Below are positions 37,489-46,868 of a stretch of 64,000 nucleotides of DNA, in pieces (the first letter of the stretch is position 1; every line of letters begins with the position of its first letter). Below the pieces are notes generated by a model. It was not told the origin of the DNA. It made no database searches and was given only the letters and a program-made list of their open reading frames with translations. The stretch is taken from the NCBI GenBank assembly GCA_031257835.1, contig JAIRNY010000012.1, positions 89,343 through 153,342 on the forward strand. Direction: 5' to 3'. This stretch comes from Candidatus Endomicrobiellum cryptotermitis. Its GTDB lineage: Bacteria > Elusimicrobiota > Endomicrobiia > Endomicrobiales > Endomicrobiaceae. A program made the position numbers and the translations under genes.

Positions 37489-38095
37489 TTAAGTTGTTAC
37501 ATGGAATTTTACATAAAAGGTGATACCTTTGCCAAGCTCGCTTTCAACGTAAATTGACCTTCCATATTTTGAATTATTCCATAGCATATTGATAATCCAA
37601 ATCCAGTACCTTTACCAACTTCTTTAGTTGTGAAAAATGGGTCAAAAATTTTAGAAATATTTTCATTTGCTATTCCAGTCCCGGTGTCTGTAATGAACAA
37701 GATGTAAGAATTATTATTTAAAGCAGTAGATATTGTAACTTTAACCACCATTTAGCCTTGCGTCTTTGGCATTTAATAGAATATTTAAAAGAATTTGTTG
37801 CATTTGCATAGATTTATGTTAATTAAAAATTCAGGATCTTTTAAATCTTTAATTGTTTCAATATTTGCATTTTTAAATTTTTTTTCAACAATAGGCAATG
37901 TTTTTTCTATAATAGTTTCTAGTTTTGATTTAACCATTTTGAAAGAGTCTTATCTTGAAAACCCGAGCATATTTTTTATTATGTTTTGGCTTCTTAAAGT
38001 GGCATCATATATGTTTTGTAATCCTTTTGTTGTTTCTTCTTTTAAAGTTTTGTCTCTAAGCAAAAGTTGGGCAAATCCTTTATATAAAATCTAAA
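37489..38095 (-). pseudogene. sensor histidine kinase, C-terminal remnant
   Basis: Reading across several frame changes: LRSQNIIKNMLGFSR and a dimerisation/HisKA-like region, then an ATPase domain with [42 protein letters not shown] (G1, F and G2 boxes), ending after another shift as [18 protein letters not shown]. The sensor part is absent. No response regulator is nearby. Confidence 0.8.
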
Positions 38096-38117
38096 AAATT
38101 TAGTTTGTTTTTAATCT

Positions 38118-39017
38118 TTAAAAGTTATTAGCTTTACTTCCAAGACAAATTTCTTTATAGTTACAATATTTACAAAAAAAAGTATTACTAGTTAAAGAAA
38201 ACTCTTTTTTATCTTTAGGAATATTTTGCTCTATGTTTGTTAAATATTCGTACATATCTTTTGTTTCTTTTTTTACATTACATGCAAGTTTTGATATTTT
38301 AGAGTCTGAAATTTGAATGTTTTTTTCAGTGTAGTATGGATATAGGTAAACCACTATAGGCACAATATTTTCTGCTTTTATTCCAAAATTATAACTTGCC
38401 CAAAAAGCGTAACCTAATAGTTGTTTAGAATGCCTCTTTTCGTCTGCTTTACCGGTTTTCCAATCAAGAATATAAATTTTATTTTCTATTGGAAACAAAA
38501 AATCCACTTTGCAAAAAGCTTTTAAATTATTTATTCTTGTTTCTCCAAAACCATCTGGCTCTATGATCCATTTGTCGACTTGTTTTATAGCATTTTTTTC
38601 AATCCAGGCAAATCTTTGGCTTTTTAAAAGATTTTCTAATATATTTTTTATTTTTATATAAATTTCATCAAAATAAATTATTTGGTCATTATAATAATGT
38701 TCAAAAAAAGTTTTTGATGAACAATTCTTTTTTGTTACATCAAATACATATTTAAAAAGTTTATCTTTATTTATTGGTTTTGTACTTTTTTTATATCTTG
38801 TAAGTATGTCTCTTATAACGTCGTGTACTATATTACCTGTTTCTAATGCCTTTGAAGTTAAATTTTTTAAGAATAGAAATTTTTCTATAGGTATGTGTTT
38901 GTCATATTTTGCATAATAATCATAAAAATATTGACGTTTACAATTTAGAAATTTGTCATATCTTGATATAGACCAACCCAAAATATCTGTATATTCAAAC
39001 TTTTTTATTTCACTCAT
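38118..39017 (-). CDS. PD-(D/E)XK nuclease (RecB-like) with likely Fe-S cluster
   Basis: 299 residues. The N-terminus has SRYDKFLNCKRQYFYDYY, where the first cysteine sits, and ETGNIVHDVI (the conserved histidine). The nuclease core is KVDFLFPIENKIYILDWKTGKA, with D and the D-x-K pair. The C-terminus carries CKYCNYKEIC. One cysteine far upstream plus a C-terminal CxxCxxxxxC is the pattern of AddB/Cas4-type iron-sulfur nucleases. No Cas genes or repeats are nearby, so a recombination or repair role is more likely. Confidence 0.75.
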   Translation of the reverse strand: MSEIKKFEYTDILGWSISRYDKFLNCKRQYFYDYYAKYDKHIPIEKFLFLKNLTSKALETGNIVHDVIRDILTRYKKSTKPINKDKLFKYVFDVTKKNCSSKTFFEHYYNDQIIYFDEIYIKIKNILENLLKSQRFAWIEKNAIKQVDKWIIEPDGFGETRINNLKAFCKVDFLFPIENKIYILDWKTGKADEKRHSKQLLGYAFWASYNFGIKAENIVPIVVYLYPYYTEKNIQISDSKISKLACNVKKETKDMYEYLTNIEQNIPKDKKEFSLTSNTFFCKYCNYKEICLGSKANNF

Positions 39018-39091
39018 AAATATTCCTTAATTAAAAAATTAAAAATAAATTATAAATCCCAAACGTTAAAATATTGCACAAGACACTACCC

Positions 39092-39586
39092 TTACAATTT
39101 TTTTATTAATTTTTTGCCTAGTATAGACCCAAGCTAAATAGCTACAATATCTGCTGTTACTATTCCTAAAGTTGTACTTATTAAAATAATAAAGGGCATG
39201 TTATACTTTATTTATAATGTAATTGTTGCAAGTTGTGACTTATCTCCTATTTCTGCAATTAGAAACGCAATAATCATAGAATAAAGAGAGTATCCTGTTA
39301 CTGTACTTAATACTATTACCTTTTGCAAAAGCGTTAAATAGTTCATATATACCGAACGAAATAAAAAAACAGATGTTGTAACTTGCAAATATATGTCGGG
39401 CAAGGTTATAGCTACAACACGTCCTGCACTAACTGCTAAAATGTGCGATAAGAGTATAGAGATAATTACTGCCCAAATTATATCTAAAGGCTTAGTTCTT
39501 GTTGCAAATGATAGGACAAGTAGTTGTGTTTTGTCGCCAAACTCTGCTATAAACATAAAAATAAAAGAAGATAAAAAAAGTTTCAC
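39092..39586 (-). pseudogene. UPF0016/Gdt1 (TMEM165-like) cation transporter, two in-frame stops
   Basis: The family carries two E-x-G-D-(K/R)-(T/S) motifs; both are here: IAEFGDKTQLLVLSF near the start and IAEIGDKSQLATITL after about 115 residues. TAA follows TITL, the frame continues readable as FIILISTTLGIVTADIVAI, then TAG, then LGSILGKKLIKKL and the final stop at 39092. Gdt1 proteins transport Mn2+ or Ca2+. Both stops look like single substitutions. Confidence 0.8.
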
Positions 39587-39732
39587 TTAACTATTTTACC
39601 TTAATGACTTGTTTAAATCAACAAATTATTGTTGATTATATACATTAACATAAAGCTTAACTTAAACTATACAGTTCTCTAAAACTAGATTATGTTTCCT
39701 ATGCACTTTCCTTTACTACTTTTATAAATGAT

Positions 39733-40420
39733 TTATTCTGGTAATTTTAGCCTATAGTGAGTTATCCGTGCAAAGCCATGTTTAACAAGAATATCTTTTT
39801 TTATTAAATCAGAGATATCTCTTGTTGCTGTATCTTGTGAAGAGTCAGTCATTTTTGCCCATTTTGCAGTTGTTAAATTTGCCTTAAAATTGTCTAGCAT
39901 TTGGTTAAGCACTTTTATTTGTCGTTTGTTAAAAGATGTATTTTGATGTTTTTTCCAAAATTCAGCTTTTTGTAAAACAGACTTTAATAATTCTTGAGAA
40001 GATTCTATTGCCAAAATTAAGTTTTCTAAAAACCATTTAAGCCATAAAATAATATCCAAAGAAGATTTTTGTGTAATTTCTAATGCTTTATAGTATGATT
40101 TTCTTTCTTTTTTAATTGAGATGCCATTGAGTAAAATCTGTTTGGAGGCCTTTCGCTTCTTACAAGAAACATATCGCTTAATGCTCGTGCTATTTATACC
40201 GTTACCAATCTTCAAACGGATGTATAATTACAAACCATAAATGGACAATAGCCGATTAATAATTAAATCTATTTTTTTCTTTTGTCGTTAGAATAAGAAA
40301 TTAACATATTCATTTCTTTGTCTAAAATCCTTGCAGAGGGCGCTTGATAGTGAACCTTTTCTTTGCCTGTCGGACCAGAAACAATTTGCATTGACCCTGT
40401 TTTTATTATGACCGTTTTGA
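39733..40420 (-). pseudogene. Fic-domain AMPylase-type protein, frameshifted
   Basis: The order of fragments is GSMQIVSGPTGKEKVHYQAP, then VHLWFVIIHPFED (first part of the Fic motif HPFxxGNGR) broken by an insertion, then ARALSDMFLVRSERPPNRFYSMAS in one frame, then SYYKALEITQKSSLDIILWL to a winged-helix-like C-terminus (TATRDISDLIKKDILVK). Fic proteins transfer AMP to target proteins. At least three frame changes. Confidence 0.8.
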
Positions 40421-40451
40421 TGTGCAACAAGAAAGTATATAGGAGGTTCAA

Positions 40452-40527
40452 TTAGTTAAAGATTTGTTTTTTTCGCCTTTACTTGTGAAGAACATTTAAA
40501 TGGCGAAAAAAACAAATCTTTAACTAA
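40452..40527. repeat. 26-bp perfect inverted repeat with 24-base spacer
   Basis: TTAGTTAAAGATTTG and the following 11 bases (40452-40477) are exactly complementary to 40502-40527. One arm is coding sequence of the methyltransferase-like remnant (QDLVKDLFFS); the other is its reverse complement just downstream on the minus strand, where that frame ends. Confidence 0.85.
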
Positions 40528-40640
40528 ATCTTGACGAACAAAAAATGCGTTAGCCCCAAGAGATTCACCGCCTACTAAATGGTACCCCTTTGTTGTTGCA
40601 AGTTGCTCTAAAGCTTTTAAGCTCGTGCAAAATGGTTTGT
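40456..40640 (-). pseudogene. methyltransferase-associated C-terminal-like remnant
   Basis: One minus-strand frame reads ALEQLATTKGYHLVGGESLG then ANAFFVRQDLVKDLFFSP, a pattern I associate with the C-terminal part of hypothetical FkbM-like or SAM-dependent methyltransferases (LVGxNxxGxNAFFVR). It ends within the inverted repeat at 40456. No catalytic domain remains. Identification is tentative. Confidence 0.45.
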
Positions 40641-40695
40641 GAGTACGTTTTTGCCATATGTATATTTAAACATATTTCTTACATATTAATTAATA

Positions 40696-42147
40696 TTATC
40701 CATATGGTGTTAAAAGTCTATACATGTTATTTCTTAACTTTTTTAATATAGAAATATTTTTGCAGTATTCTGCTGTTATAAGAATTGCTTTTTCTTTTTT
40801 TTCTTTTGCAATAATTTCTAACTTTTTTGCTAAACTTTTACTAAAAATTTCTATGTTGGACTCAAAATTTAACTTAAAACTCCTAACATCCCAATTTGCA
40901 GAACCTACGAAAACCCATTCGCTGTCTACCACAAAAATTTTACTGTGATCAAAAGGCGGCAAAGTGCGAAAAATTTTTACTCCACAGTTAATTAAATTTA
41001 AAAAGTTTGCTTCAGAAGCTTTTGATATAAAACTGTTGTGTATTTTAGGGAGGATTATTTCTACTTCTACACCTCTCATAGCTGCCATTTCAAGAGCTAT
41101 TAAAATATTTCTTTCAGGAAGAAAATAAGGTGTTATAATGAGAATTTTTTTTATTGCAGCATTTATTGCGCCAAGAGCAATAAGCTCTATTATATTGTTC
41201 TTTTTGTCAGGTCCGCTAGGTATAACTCTAGCTGCAAGTCCCTTAGAGTTTGTATATTTTATAGATTTTGCTATAGAATTAAATTTTTTTTCTGTAACAA
41301 ATTCCCAATCTTCTTCAAAAATTTCTGCCGCTTGCTGTATTGCAGGGCCATTAATTTTAAAAGTAATATCTATGATTGCATTTTTTTTATCATTTATTAA
41401 ACAGTTATTTTTTGATAAATTCATCCCTCCAAAAAATACTGTTTTACCGTCTATTATCATGATTTTTCTGTGGTTTCTTAAGTTTACAAGAGGTAAGGTT
41501 AATGGAAATTTTAATGGTAAAAATATTCCATATTGCAACCCTTTAATTTTTTTTAATTTTTTTTCTATTGAAAGTCCAAAAATACTCAAAGTTCCTATAG
41601 CGTCAATCAAAACTTTTATTTCAGCTCCATTACTAATAGCTATTTTAAATGCATCTAGAAATTTTTCTGTTTCAGAATCATAATCAAAAACGTAGCTAGA
41701 GATTAGTACTTCTTTTTTTGCTTCTTTTATAGTCTTTATCATTTCTGGATATGCTTGTGAACCATTTTGTAAAGGTTTTATGAAATTTCCAAAAACAAAG
41801 TTTTGGTTATAAACTTTATGGCCAAACATTATAAACTGTTTATAGTTAATTGGTAAGTTTTCAAAAATGTCATTTATTAACGTGTGCGAATAACTTTCAT
41901 TTAAACTAGTAACTTTTTTTAGTTTTAAACTTTTACGTTTTACTCTGTTAATTCCTAAAAATATATAAAGAATAGTTCCTATAAATGGAGACAAAAAGAC
42001 AAGAGCTATCCATCCTATAGAACTTTTAATGTCGTCTTTATGTAAAAGGATGTGTATGCTAGTCCCTATGGCTAATGTTAGGTAAAATATAGCTAGAATT
42101 AAACTTTGAAAGTTGAATTTGATAAAATTTAAAAGTATAGTTGACAT
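40696..42147 (-). CDS. cls: cardiolipin synthase (phospholipase D family)
   Basis: 483 residues. Two N-terminal membrane segments (LILAIFYLTLAIGTSIHI; SSIGWIALVFLSPFIGTILY) precede two HKD catalytic motifs: HRKIMIIDGKTVFFGGMN and HSKIFVVDSEWVFVGSANWD. It condenses phosphatidylglycerol to cardiolipin at the inner membrane. Length and architecture are normal. Confidence 0.93.
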   Translation of the reverse strand: MSTILLNFIKFNFQSLILAIFYLTLAIGTSIHILLHKDDIKSSIGWIALVFLSPFIGTILYIFLGINRVKRKSLKLKKVTSLNESYSHTLINDIFENLPINYKQFIMFGHKVYNQNFVFGNFIKPLQNGSQAYPEMIKTIKEAKKEVLISSYVFDYDSETEKFLDAFKIAISNGAEIKVLIDAIGTLSIFGLSIEKKLKKIKGLQYGIFLPLKFPLTLPLVNLRNHRKIMIIDGKTVFFGGMNLSKNNCLINDKKNAIIDITFKINGPAIQQAAEIFEEDWEFVTEKKFNSIAKSIKYTNSKGLAARVIPSGPDKKNNIIELIALGAINAAIKKILIITPYFLPERNILIALEMAAMRGVEVEIILPKIHNSFISKASEANFLNLINCGVKIFRTLPPFDHSKIFVVDSEWVFVGSANWDVRSFKLNFESNIEIFSKSLAKKLEIIAKEKKEKAILITAEYCKNISILKKLRNNMYRLLTPYG

Positions 42148-42201
42148 ATTTGTAGTATGCTATCAAAGTTGATTTTCTTTAGCAAGAGGACGTTTTTGTA
42201 T

Positions 42202-42603
42202 ATGAAAATAGAACAGTTAAAAAGGCAAGATTATGAAAGTGTGTTAAATTTGTGGGAAAAATCGGTTAAAGTTTCTTACACTTTTTTAAAAGAGCAAGAT
42301 TTTAATATTATTAAAGAAAGCAGTTATATTAAGTTTTAAAAATATTAGTTTGTTTTGTTGCAACTTCACATAATCAAATAGAAGCACTTTTTATAGATCC
42401 TACTTAATTTTGGGCAAGGTTTAGGTAAAAAACTTGTAATTTATGCTATAAAAGAGTTAAATTTGAAACAAGTATGTGTAAACGAGCAAAATAAAAAAGC
42501 TTGTACTTTCTATAATAAGATGGGCTTTAAGTTTGCAAGTAGAGACGAATTTGATTCTTTGAATCTCCCTTATCCAATTTTACATTTAGAATTACACAAA
42601 TAG
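42202..42603 (+). pseudogene. GNAT acetyltransferase, broken
   Basis: AGAGGA precedes MKIEQLKRQDYESVLNLWEKSVKVSYTFL, which hits a stop; after loss of some sequence and shifts it reads VATSHNQIEALFIDPT, then the acetyl-CoA loop FGQGLGKKLVIYAIKEL and KKACTFYNKMGFKFASRDEFD to the stop at 42603. It resembles YjaB/PhnO-like small N-acetyltransferases. The substrate is unknown. Confidence 0.75.
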
Positions 42604-42745
42604 CAGTATTATATATAATTGTATTATTAAACGTTTATTACAAATGCTTGTGACAATCAAAGTAAAAAACTAGAGTATAGTTTGATTGATAAAACTATGG
42701 GCTTTGTTGTAAAATATCTTTGTGACAAATGGCTTGGGGTTTAAA

Positions 42746-43656
42746 ATGACAAATACAACACTAAAGTTGTTTGCAATTTTAGGATGTCCAGTAAAACATT
42801 CTTTTTCTCCTCAAATGCATAATGAATGGTTTAAGGAAGAAAAGTTAGCTTGTAGTTATCTTAAATTTGAACCAAATGTAAAAAATCTTGGGAAAACATT
42901 GCAATCTCTTAAGTTTTTAGGTTTTTCAGGTTTTAATATTATGCTTCCTTACAAAACTGGAGTTGTTAAATATTTAGATGCAATTGATAATGCGACAAAA
43001 AAATAGGTAGCGTAAACACAGTATGTATAAAAAATAATAAGTTTTATGGACACAACACAGATTGGGTTGGTTTTGTTGATGATTTAAATGATAAAAATAT
43101 AGATTTAAAAAATAAAAACGTTTTAGTTGTTGGTGCAGGTGGAACTGCAAGAGCAATTTTGTATGCTTTAAAAAAACTTAAAGTAAGTAAAATATATATT
43201 ACAAACAGAACAGCAAAAAGTGCTATAAATCTTTCAAAAATGTTTAATGTGCAAAATGTTAGTTCGTATAAAGTAAAAACTTTGTTTTCCTCAATAGATA
43301 TGCTTATTAATTGTTCCGCGTGTGGTATGGACTTGCAAGATGTTTTTCCATTTGTAGTAGATAAATTTAATCGCAAATTAGTTGTATATGATTTAATTTA
43401 TAGTAAGCTTACTCCATTTGTTAAATTTGCCAAAACAAACAATGTGAAAATGTTTAGAGGGGAAGGCATGCTTGTACGTCAAGGGGCTTGTAGTTTTAAA
43501 ATGTGGACTGGGATATATCCTAACATAAAAGTTGCACAAAAACTTTTCAGCAAGGTAAAGTTTAATGGTTATTTGTTTTTTATTAATTGTAATAGTAGTT
43601 TTGTTAGTATTACTTATAAAGCCAAAAAGAAGTTTTACAAATATTGCTATTGTTGA
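42746..43656 (+). pseudogene. aroE: shikimate dehydrogenase with one poly-A frameshift
   Basis: Reduces 3-dehydroshikimate to shikimate with NADPH. The N-terminal domain is complete (LGCPVKHSFSPQMHNEWF; NIMLPYKTGVVKYLD with the catalytic lysine). At about 43000 a run of seven A is one short: NATKK meets TAG, whereas one more A gives KKIGSVNTVCIKNNKFYGHNTDWVG, then VLVVGAGGTARAILYAL (NADPH loop) and MLVRQGACSFKMWTG. Everything else is preserved, so the gene may be rescued by transcriptional slippage or the lesion is very recent. The end overlaps the PIN/TRAM gene by 92 bases. Confidence 0.8.
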
Positions 43657-44239
43657 TTTAAGTGTTTTGCTTGATGGTAGAATTTATGATGTAATAAATA
43701 CAAGATTTTTAAATTTTGATTTAATTATACCCTCTTTTGTGATTGATGAGTTAAAAAATATTACAAAAAGTTTAAATCATACACAACGTGCCACTGCAAA
43801 CAAAAGTCTAGCTACTATAGACATGTTAAAAAAACTAAGCTTAACAAACATAAACATATTAAAAACAAAGTTAAGTAATAAAGAAGATTATGTATCTAAA
43901 ATTGTAAATATTGCAAAAGCTAAAAAAGCGCAAATAATAACAAAAAATTTTGAAGTTTATAAATTTACGTCTTTAAATAAAATACCAGTTTTAAATTTTA
44001 ACGATTTAGAAGCGTCTCTTTATCCGATATTCCTGCCTGGTCAAAGTGCCTATGTTTATTTAATTAAAGACGGTATGCAGTATAATCAAGCTATAGGTTA
44101 CTTTGACGAAAAAACTACAATAGTTGTTAAAGATGGTAAAAATTATATAGGCAAAAATGTTCAAATAGTGATTACTTCTTCAATGGTTACTCCAAATGGG
44201 AGGCTAGTTTTTGGGAAAGTTTTAAAGGTGATTCAATGA
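43565..44239 (+). CDS. PIN-TRAM domain protein (YacL-like)
   Basis: 224 residues: one N-terminal membrane segment (LLIVIVVLLVLLI), a PIN nuclease-like domain (IVDLSVLLDGRIYDVINTRFL, then SFVIDELKNITKS, KAQIITKNFEVYK), and a C-terminal TRAM domain (GKNVQIVITSSMVTPNGRLVFGKV). The Firmicutes YacL family has four membrane segments; this one keeps one. The gene order PIN/TRAM-ispD-ispF-cysS-rlmB is the conserved one. Its stop overlaps the ispD start as ATGA. Confidence 0.8.
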   Translation: MVICFLLIVIVVLLVLLIKPKRSFTNIAIVDLSVLLDGRIYDVINTRFLNFDLIIPSFVIDELKNITKSLNHTQRATANKSLATIDMLKKLSLTNINILKTKLSNKEDYVSKIVNIAKAKKAQIITKNFEVYKFTSLNKIPVLNFNDLEASLYPIFLPGQSAYVYLIKDGMQYNQAIGYFDEKTTIVVKDGKNYIGKNVQIVITSSMVTPNGRLVFGKVLKVIQ

Positions 44240-44892
44240 AAAGTGCTGTTATAATATTAGCTGCAGGGTTAGGTAAAAGGTTTGGATCTAAAGTTCCAAA
44301 GCAGTTTTTAACGCTAAAGAAAAAACCTATGTTTTTATGGAGTGTTAAAACGTTTGCAAAGTTAAAATGTTTTAAACAAATTATTGTAGTTGTACCTAAA
44401 AATGTGGTAAACGATTTGTCTTTAAAATATAAAAATGTTTTTGAATGTGTTGCAGGTGGTAAAGAACGGTTCGTTTCTGTTAAAAATGGGTTAAAGATTG
44501 TAAAAAAAGATGTAGACTTTGTTGCTATTCATGATGGTGCAAGGCCGCTTATATCAAAAACAGATATTGAGTTGATTTTAAAAGAAGCGCAAAAAACAAA
44601 AGCTGCTATTGCTGTAGAGCAAACAAAAGATACAATAAAAGTTGTATCTAAAAGGAATAAGATTATAAGAACATTAGACAGATCCACTTTAAAAAATGCA
44701 CAAACTCCTCAAATTTTTGAAGTAAATTTGTTAAAAAAAGCTTATTTCAAAAAAATACCGAAAAACATTACTGACGACTCAAGCCTTATAGAAAAATTAA
44801 ATGTAAAAGTTTCTGCAGTAGGAACTAAGTTCCCAAACTTCAAGATAACGACAAAGCAAGACTTTCTTGTAGCAGAAAAATTGTTAGATTAA
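44236..44892 (+). CDS. ispD: 2-C-methyl-D-erythritol 4-phosphate cytidylyltransferase
   Basis: MEP pathway of isoprenoid precursors: joins CTP and MEP. 218 residues with the N-terminal nucleotide loop [28 protein letters not shown], and the C-terminal AQTPQIFEV and TDDSSLIEK. It overlaps the preceding gene by four bases and is 13 bases before ispF. Confidence 0.95.
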   Translation: MKSAVIILAAGLGKRFGSKVPKQFLTLKKKPMFLWSVKTFAKLKCFKQIIVVVPKNVVNDLSLKYKNVFECVAGGKERFVSVKNGLKIVKKDVDFVAIHDGARPLISKTDIELILKEAQKTKAAIAVEQTKDTIKVVSKRNKIIRTLDRSTLKNAQTPQIFEVNLLKKAYFKKIPKNITDDSSLIEKLNVKVSAVGTKFPNFKITTKQDFLVAEKLLD

Positions 44893-44905
44893 GGGGAAAA
44901 ATAGT

Positions 44906-45391
44906 ATGTATGTTGGGTTAGGCTATGATGTACACAGATTTAAAAAAGGACGTCCTCTTTTTTTAGGTGGTGTTAAGATAGACAATTCTTTAGGGTTGGA
45001 TGGTCATAGTGATGCAGATGTTCTACTTCACGCTTTAATAGACGCCTTGTTAGGTGCGTGTGGTTTAAACGATATAGGTCATTTCTTTCCAAACACGGAC
45101 ATGAAAATAAAAAATATTTCTAGCGTTTTTCTTTTAGAAACGGTATATAAAGAATTAAAAAGACGAAAGTTTTCTGTAAATAACGTTGATGTTACTATAA
45201 TTGCAGAATATCCAAAAATATATCCCTTTATAGACGAAATGAAAAATGTGATATCAAAAACAATAAAGATAAAAAAAGAAAGGATCGGCATAAAGGCGAC
45301 CACAAACGAAAAAATGGGATTTTTAGGTAGAGGCGAAGGTGTTGCAAGTATGGCGATTGCAAGTGTAAAGAAGATGCGAAGTAAACACTAA
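44906..45391 (+). CDS. ispF: 2-C-methyl-D-erythritol 2,4-cyclodiphosphate synthase
   Basis: MEP pathway cyclase. 161 residues: [10 protein letters not shown] with the zinc ligands Asp and His, [30 protein letters not shown], and the C-terminal [24 protein letters not shown]-type ribosome site. Follows ispD directly, as in many bacteria. Confidence 0.96.
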   Translation: MYVGLGYDVHRFKKGRPLFLGGVKIDNSLGLDGHSDADVLLHALIDALLGACGLNDIGHFFPNTDMKIKNISSVFLLETVYKELKRRKFSVNNVDVTIIAEYPKIYPFIDEMKNVISKTIKIKKERIGIKATTNEKMGFLGRGEGVASMAIASVKKMRSKH

Positions 45392-45409
45392 TAGTTAAGA
45401 GGTACTGTT

Positions 45410-46804
45410 GTGACAATTAAAATTCATAATACTTTAACAAACACAAAGGAAGATTTTAAACCTCAACAAGAAGGCGTTGTGTCCATGTATGTGTGTGGAG
45501 TAACCCCTTATGATAAAGTACATTTAGGACACGCAAGAGCATACGTTGTTTTTGACATAGTAAAACGTCACTTGTCGCAAAGGGGCTACGCAGTAACTCA
45601 TGTTCAAAATTTTACAGATGTTGATGACAAAATAATAAAAAGAGCTTTAGAAAAAGACATAACCCCATCACAATTATCGCAAATTTATATAGATGACTAT
45701 TTTGTTCAGATGGAAAAATTAAATGTTTTAAAAGCTCAAAGGTATCCTCGTGTTACGGATATGATCATTGAAATTGTTAACTTTATAAAAGAACTGTTTT
45801 CTAAAGGGTTTGCTTATGAAGTAGATGGAGATGTGTACTTTTCTATAGAAAAATTTAAAAGTTATGGAAAATTGTCAAAAAGAAAATTAGATAGCTTAAA
45901 AGCTGGTGCAAGAGTTAATGTTTGTGATGAAAAAACTTCAGTTTTTGATTTTGCTTTATGGAAAAAAACAAAAGAAAATGAGCCTCAAGAAGTGTCTTGG
46001 GATAGCCCCTGGGGTAAAGGAAGACCTGGCTGGCATATAGAATGTTCTGTAATGTCTTCTCATTTATTAGGTGATACTATAGATATACACGGTGGAGGGC
46101 AAGATTTAATTTTCCCTCATCATGAAAATGAAATAGCTCAAAGTGAATCTAAAACTGGAAAACAGTTTGTTAAATATTGGATACATAATGCTTTTGTCAC
46201 AATGAACAAAGAGAAAATGTCAAAATCTTTAAACAATTTTTTTACTTTAAACACAATTTTTGAAAAATATAATCCTAGAACAGTGCGTTATTATCTTCTA
46301 ACTCAGCATTATTCTACTCCGTTAGATTTTTCAGATATTGGTTTAGATGCTGCAAAAAATGCTTTGCAAGGTTTAGATGATGCGTATTTAAGACTTGTTT
46401 GTAATGCAAAAGAAATAGCTTTTGATGTAAAAGATAAAGATTTATTAAAGTTAAAAGAAGATTTTTTGTCAGCATTAGATGACGATTTTAATTCTGAAAA
46501 AGCGCTTTCTTACTTGCATGAACTTAAAAGCATAATATTAAATGAACTATTTAGTTCTAACAAAGAGAGACTAACTTCTTTAAAAAAACTGTTTGAAGAT
46601 TTAACAGAAAAGTCTTTAGGCATTTTGCTTCCTCAGGAGAAAAATTTAAATGACGACTTGCAAAACCTTATGATACATAGAAACCAAGCAAGAAAAAACA
46701 AAAACTGGAAAGAATCTGATAGAATAAGAGACATCCTAAACGAAAAAGGATATAAAATAGTAGACAATAAAGACGGTACATCGGTGTTAGTTAAAAAGGT
46801 TTAA
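45410..46804 (+). CDS. cysS: cysteinyl-tRNA synthetase
   Basis: 464 residues, class I synthetase. MYVCGVTPYDKVHLGHARAYV contains the zinc cysteine and HLGH (HIGH) motif; zinc ligands recur at WHIECSVM and HHENEIAQSE; the KMSKS loop is KMSKSLNNF. GTG start 18 bases after ispF, with AAGAGG upstream. Confidence 0.96.
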   Translation: MTIKIHNTLTNTKEDFKPQQEGVVSMYVCGVTPYDKVHLGHARAYVVFDIVKRHLSQRGYAVTHVQNFTDVDDKIIKRALEKDITPSQLSQIYIDDYFVQMEKLNVLKAQRYPRVTDMIIEIVNFIKELFSKGFAYEVDGDVYFSIEKFKSYGKLSKRKLDSLKAGARVNVCDEKTSVFDFALWKKTKENEPQEVSWDSPWGKGRPGWHIECSVMSSHLLGDTIDIHGGGQDLIFPHHENEIAQSESKTGKQFVKYWIHNAFVTMNKEKMSKSLNNFFTLNTIFEKYNPRTVRYYLLTQHYSTPLDFSDIGLDAAKNALQGLDDAYLRLVCNAKEIAFDVKDKDLLKLKEDFLSALDDDFNSEKALSYLHELKSIILNELFSSNKERLTSLKKLFEDLTEKSLGILLPQEKNLNDDLQNLMIHRNQARKNKNWKESDRIRDILNEKGYKIVDNKDGTSVLVKKV

Positions 46805-46868
46805 TAACTTATTTATAATGTTATATGTTCTAGAGGTATAGTTTAAAATCCGGTTTAAAAGGCATTAA

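Noticed and set aside
38118-39017. Cas4-like nuclease as a sign of a CRISPR system
   Set aside because: The cysteine pattern fits Cas4 or AddB, but no cas genes or regularly spaced repeats exist in the window.
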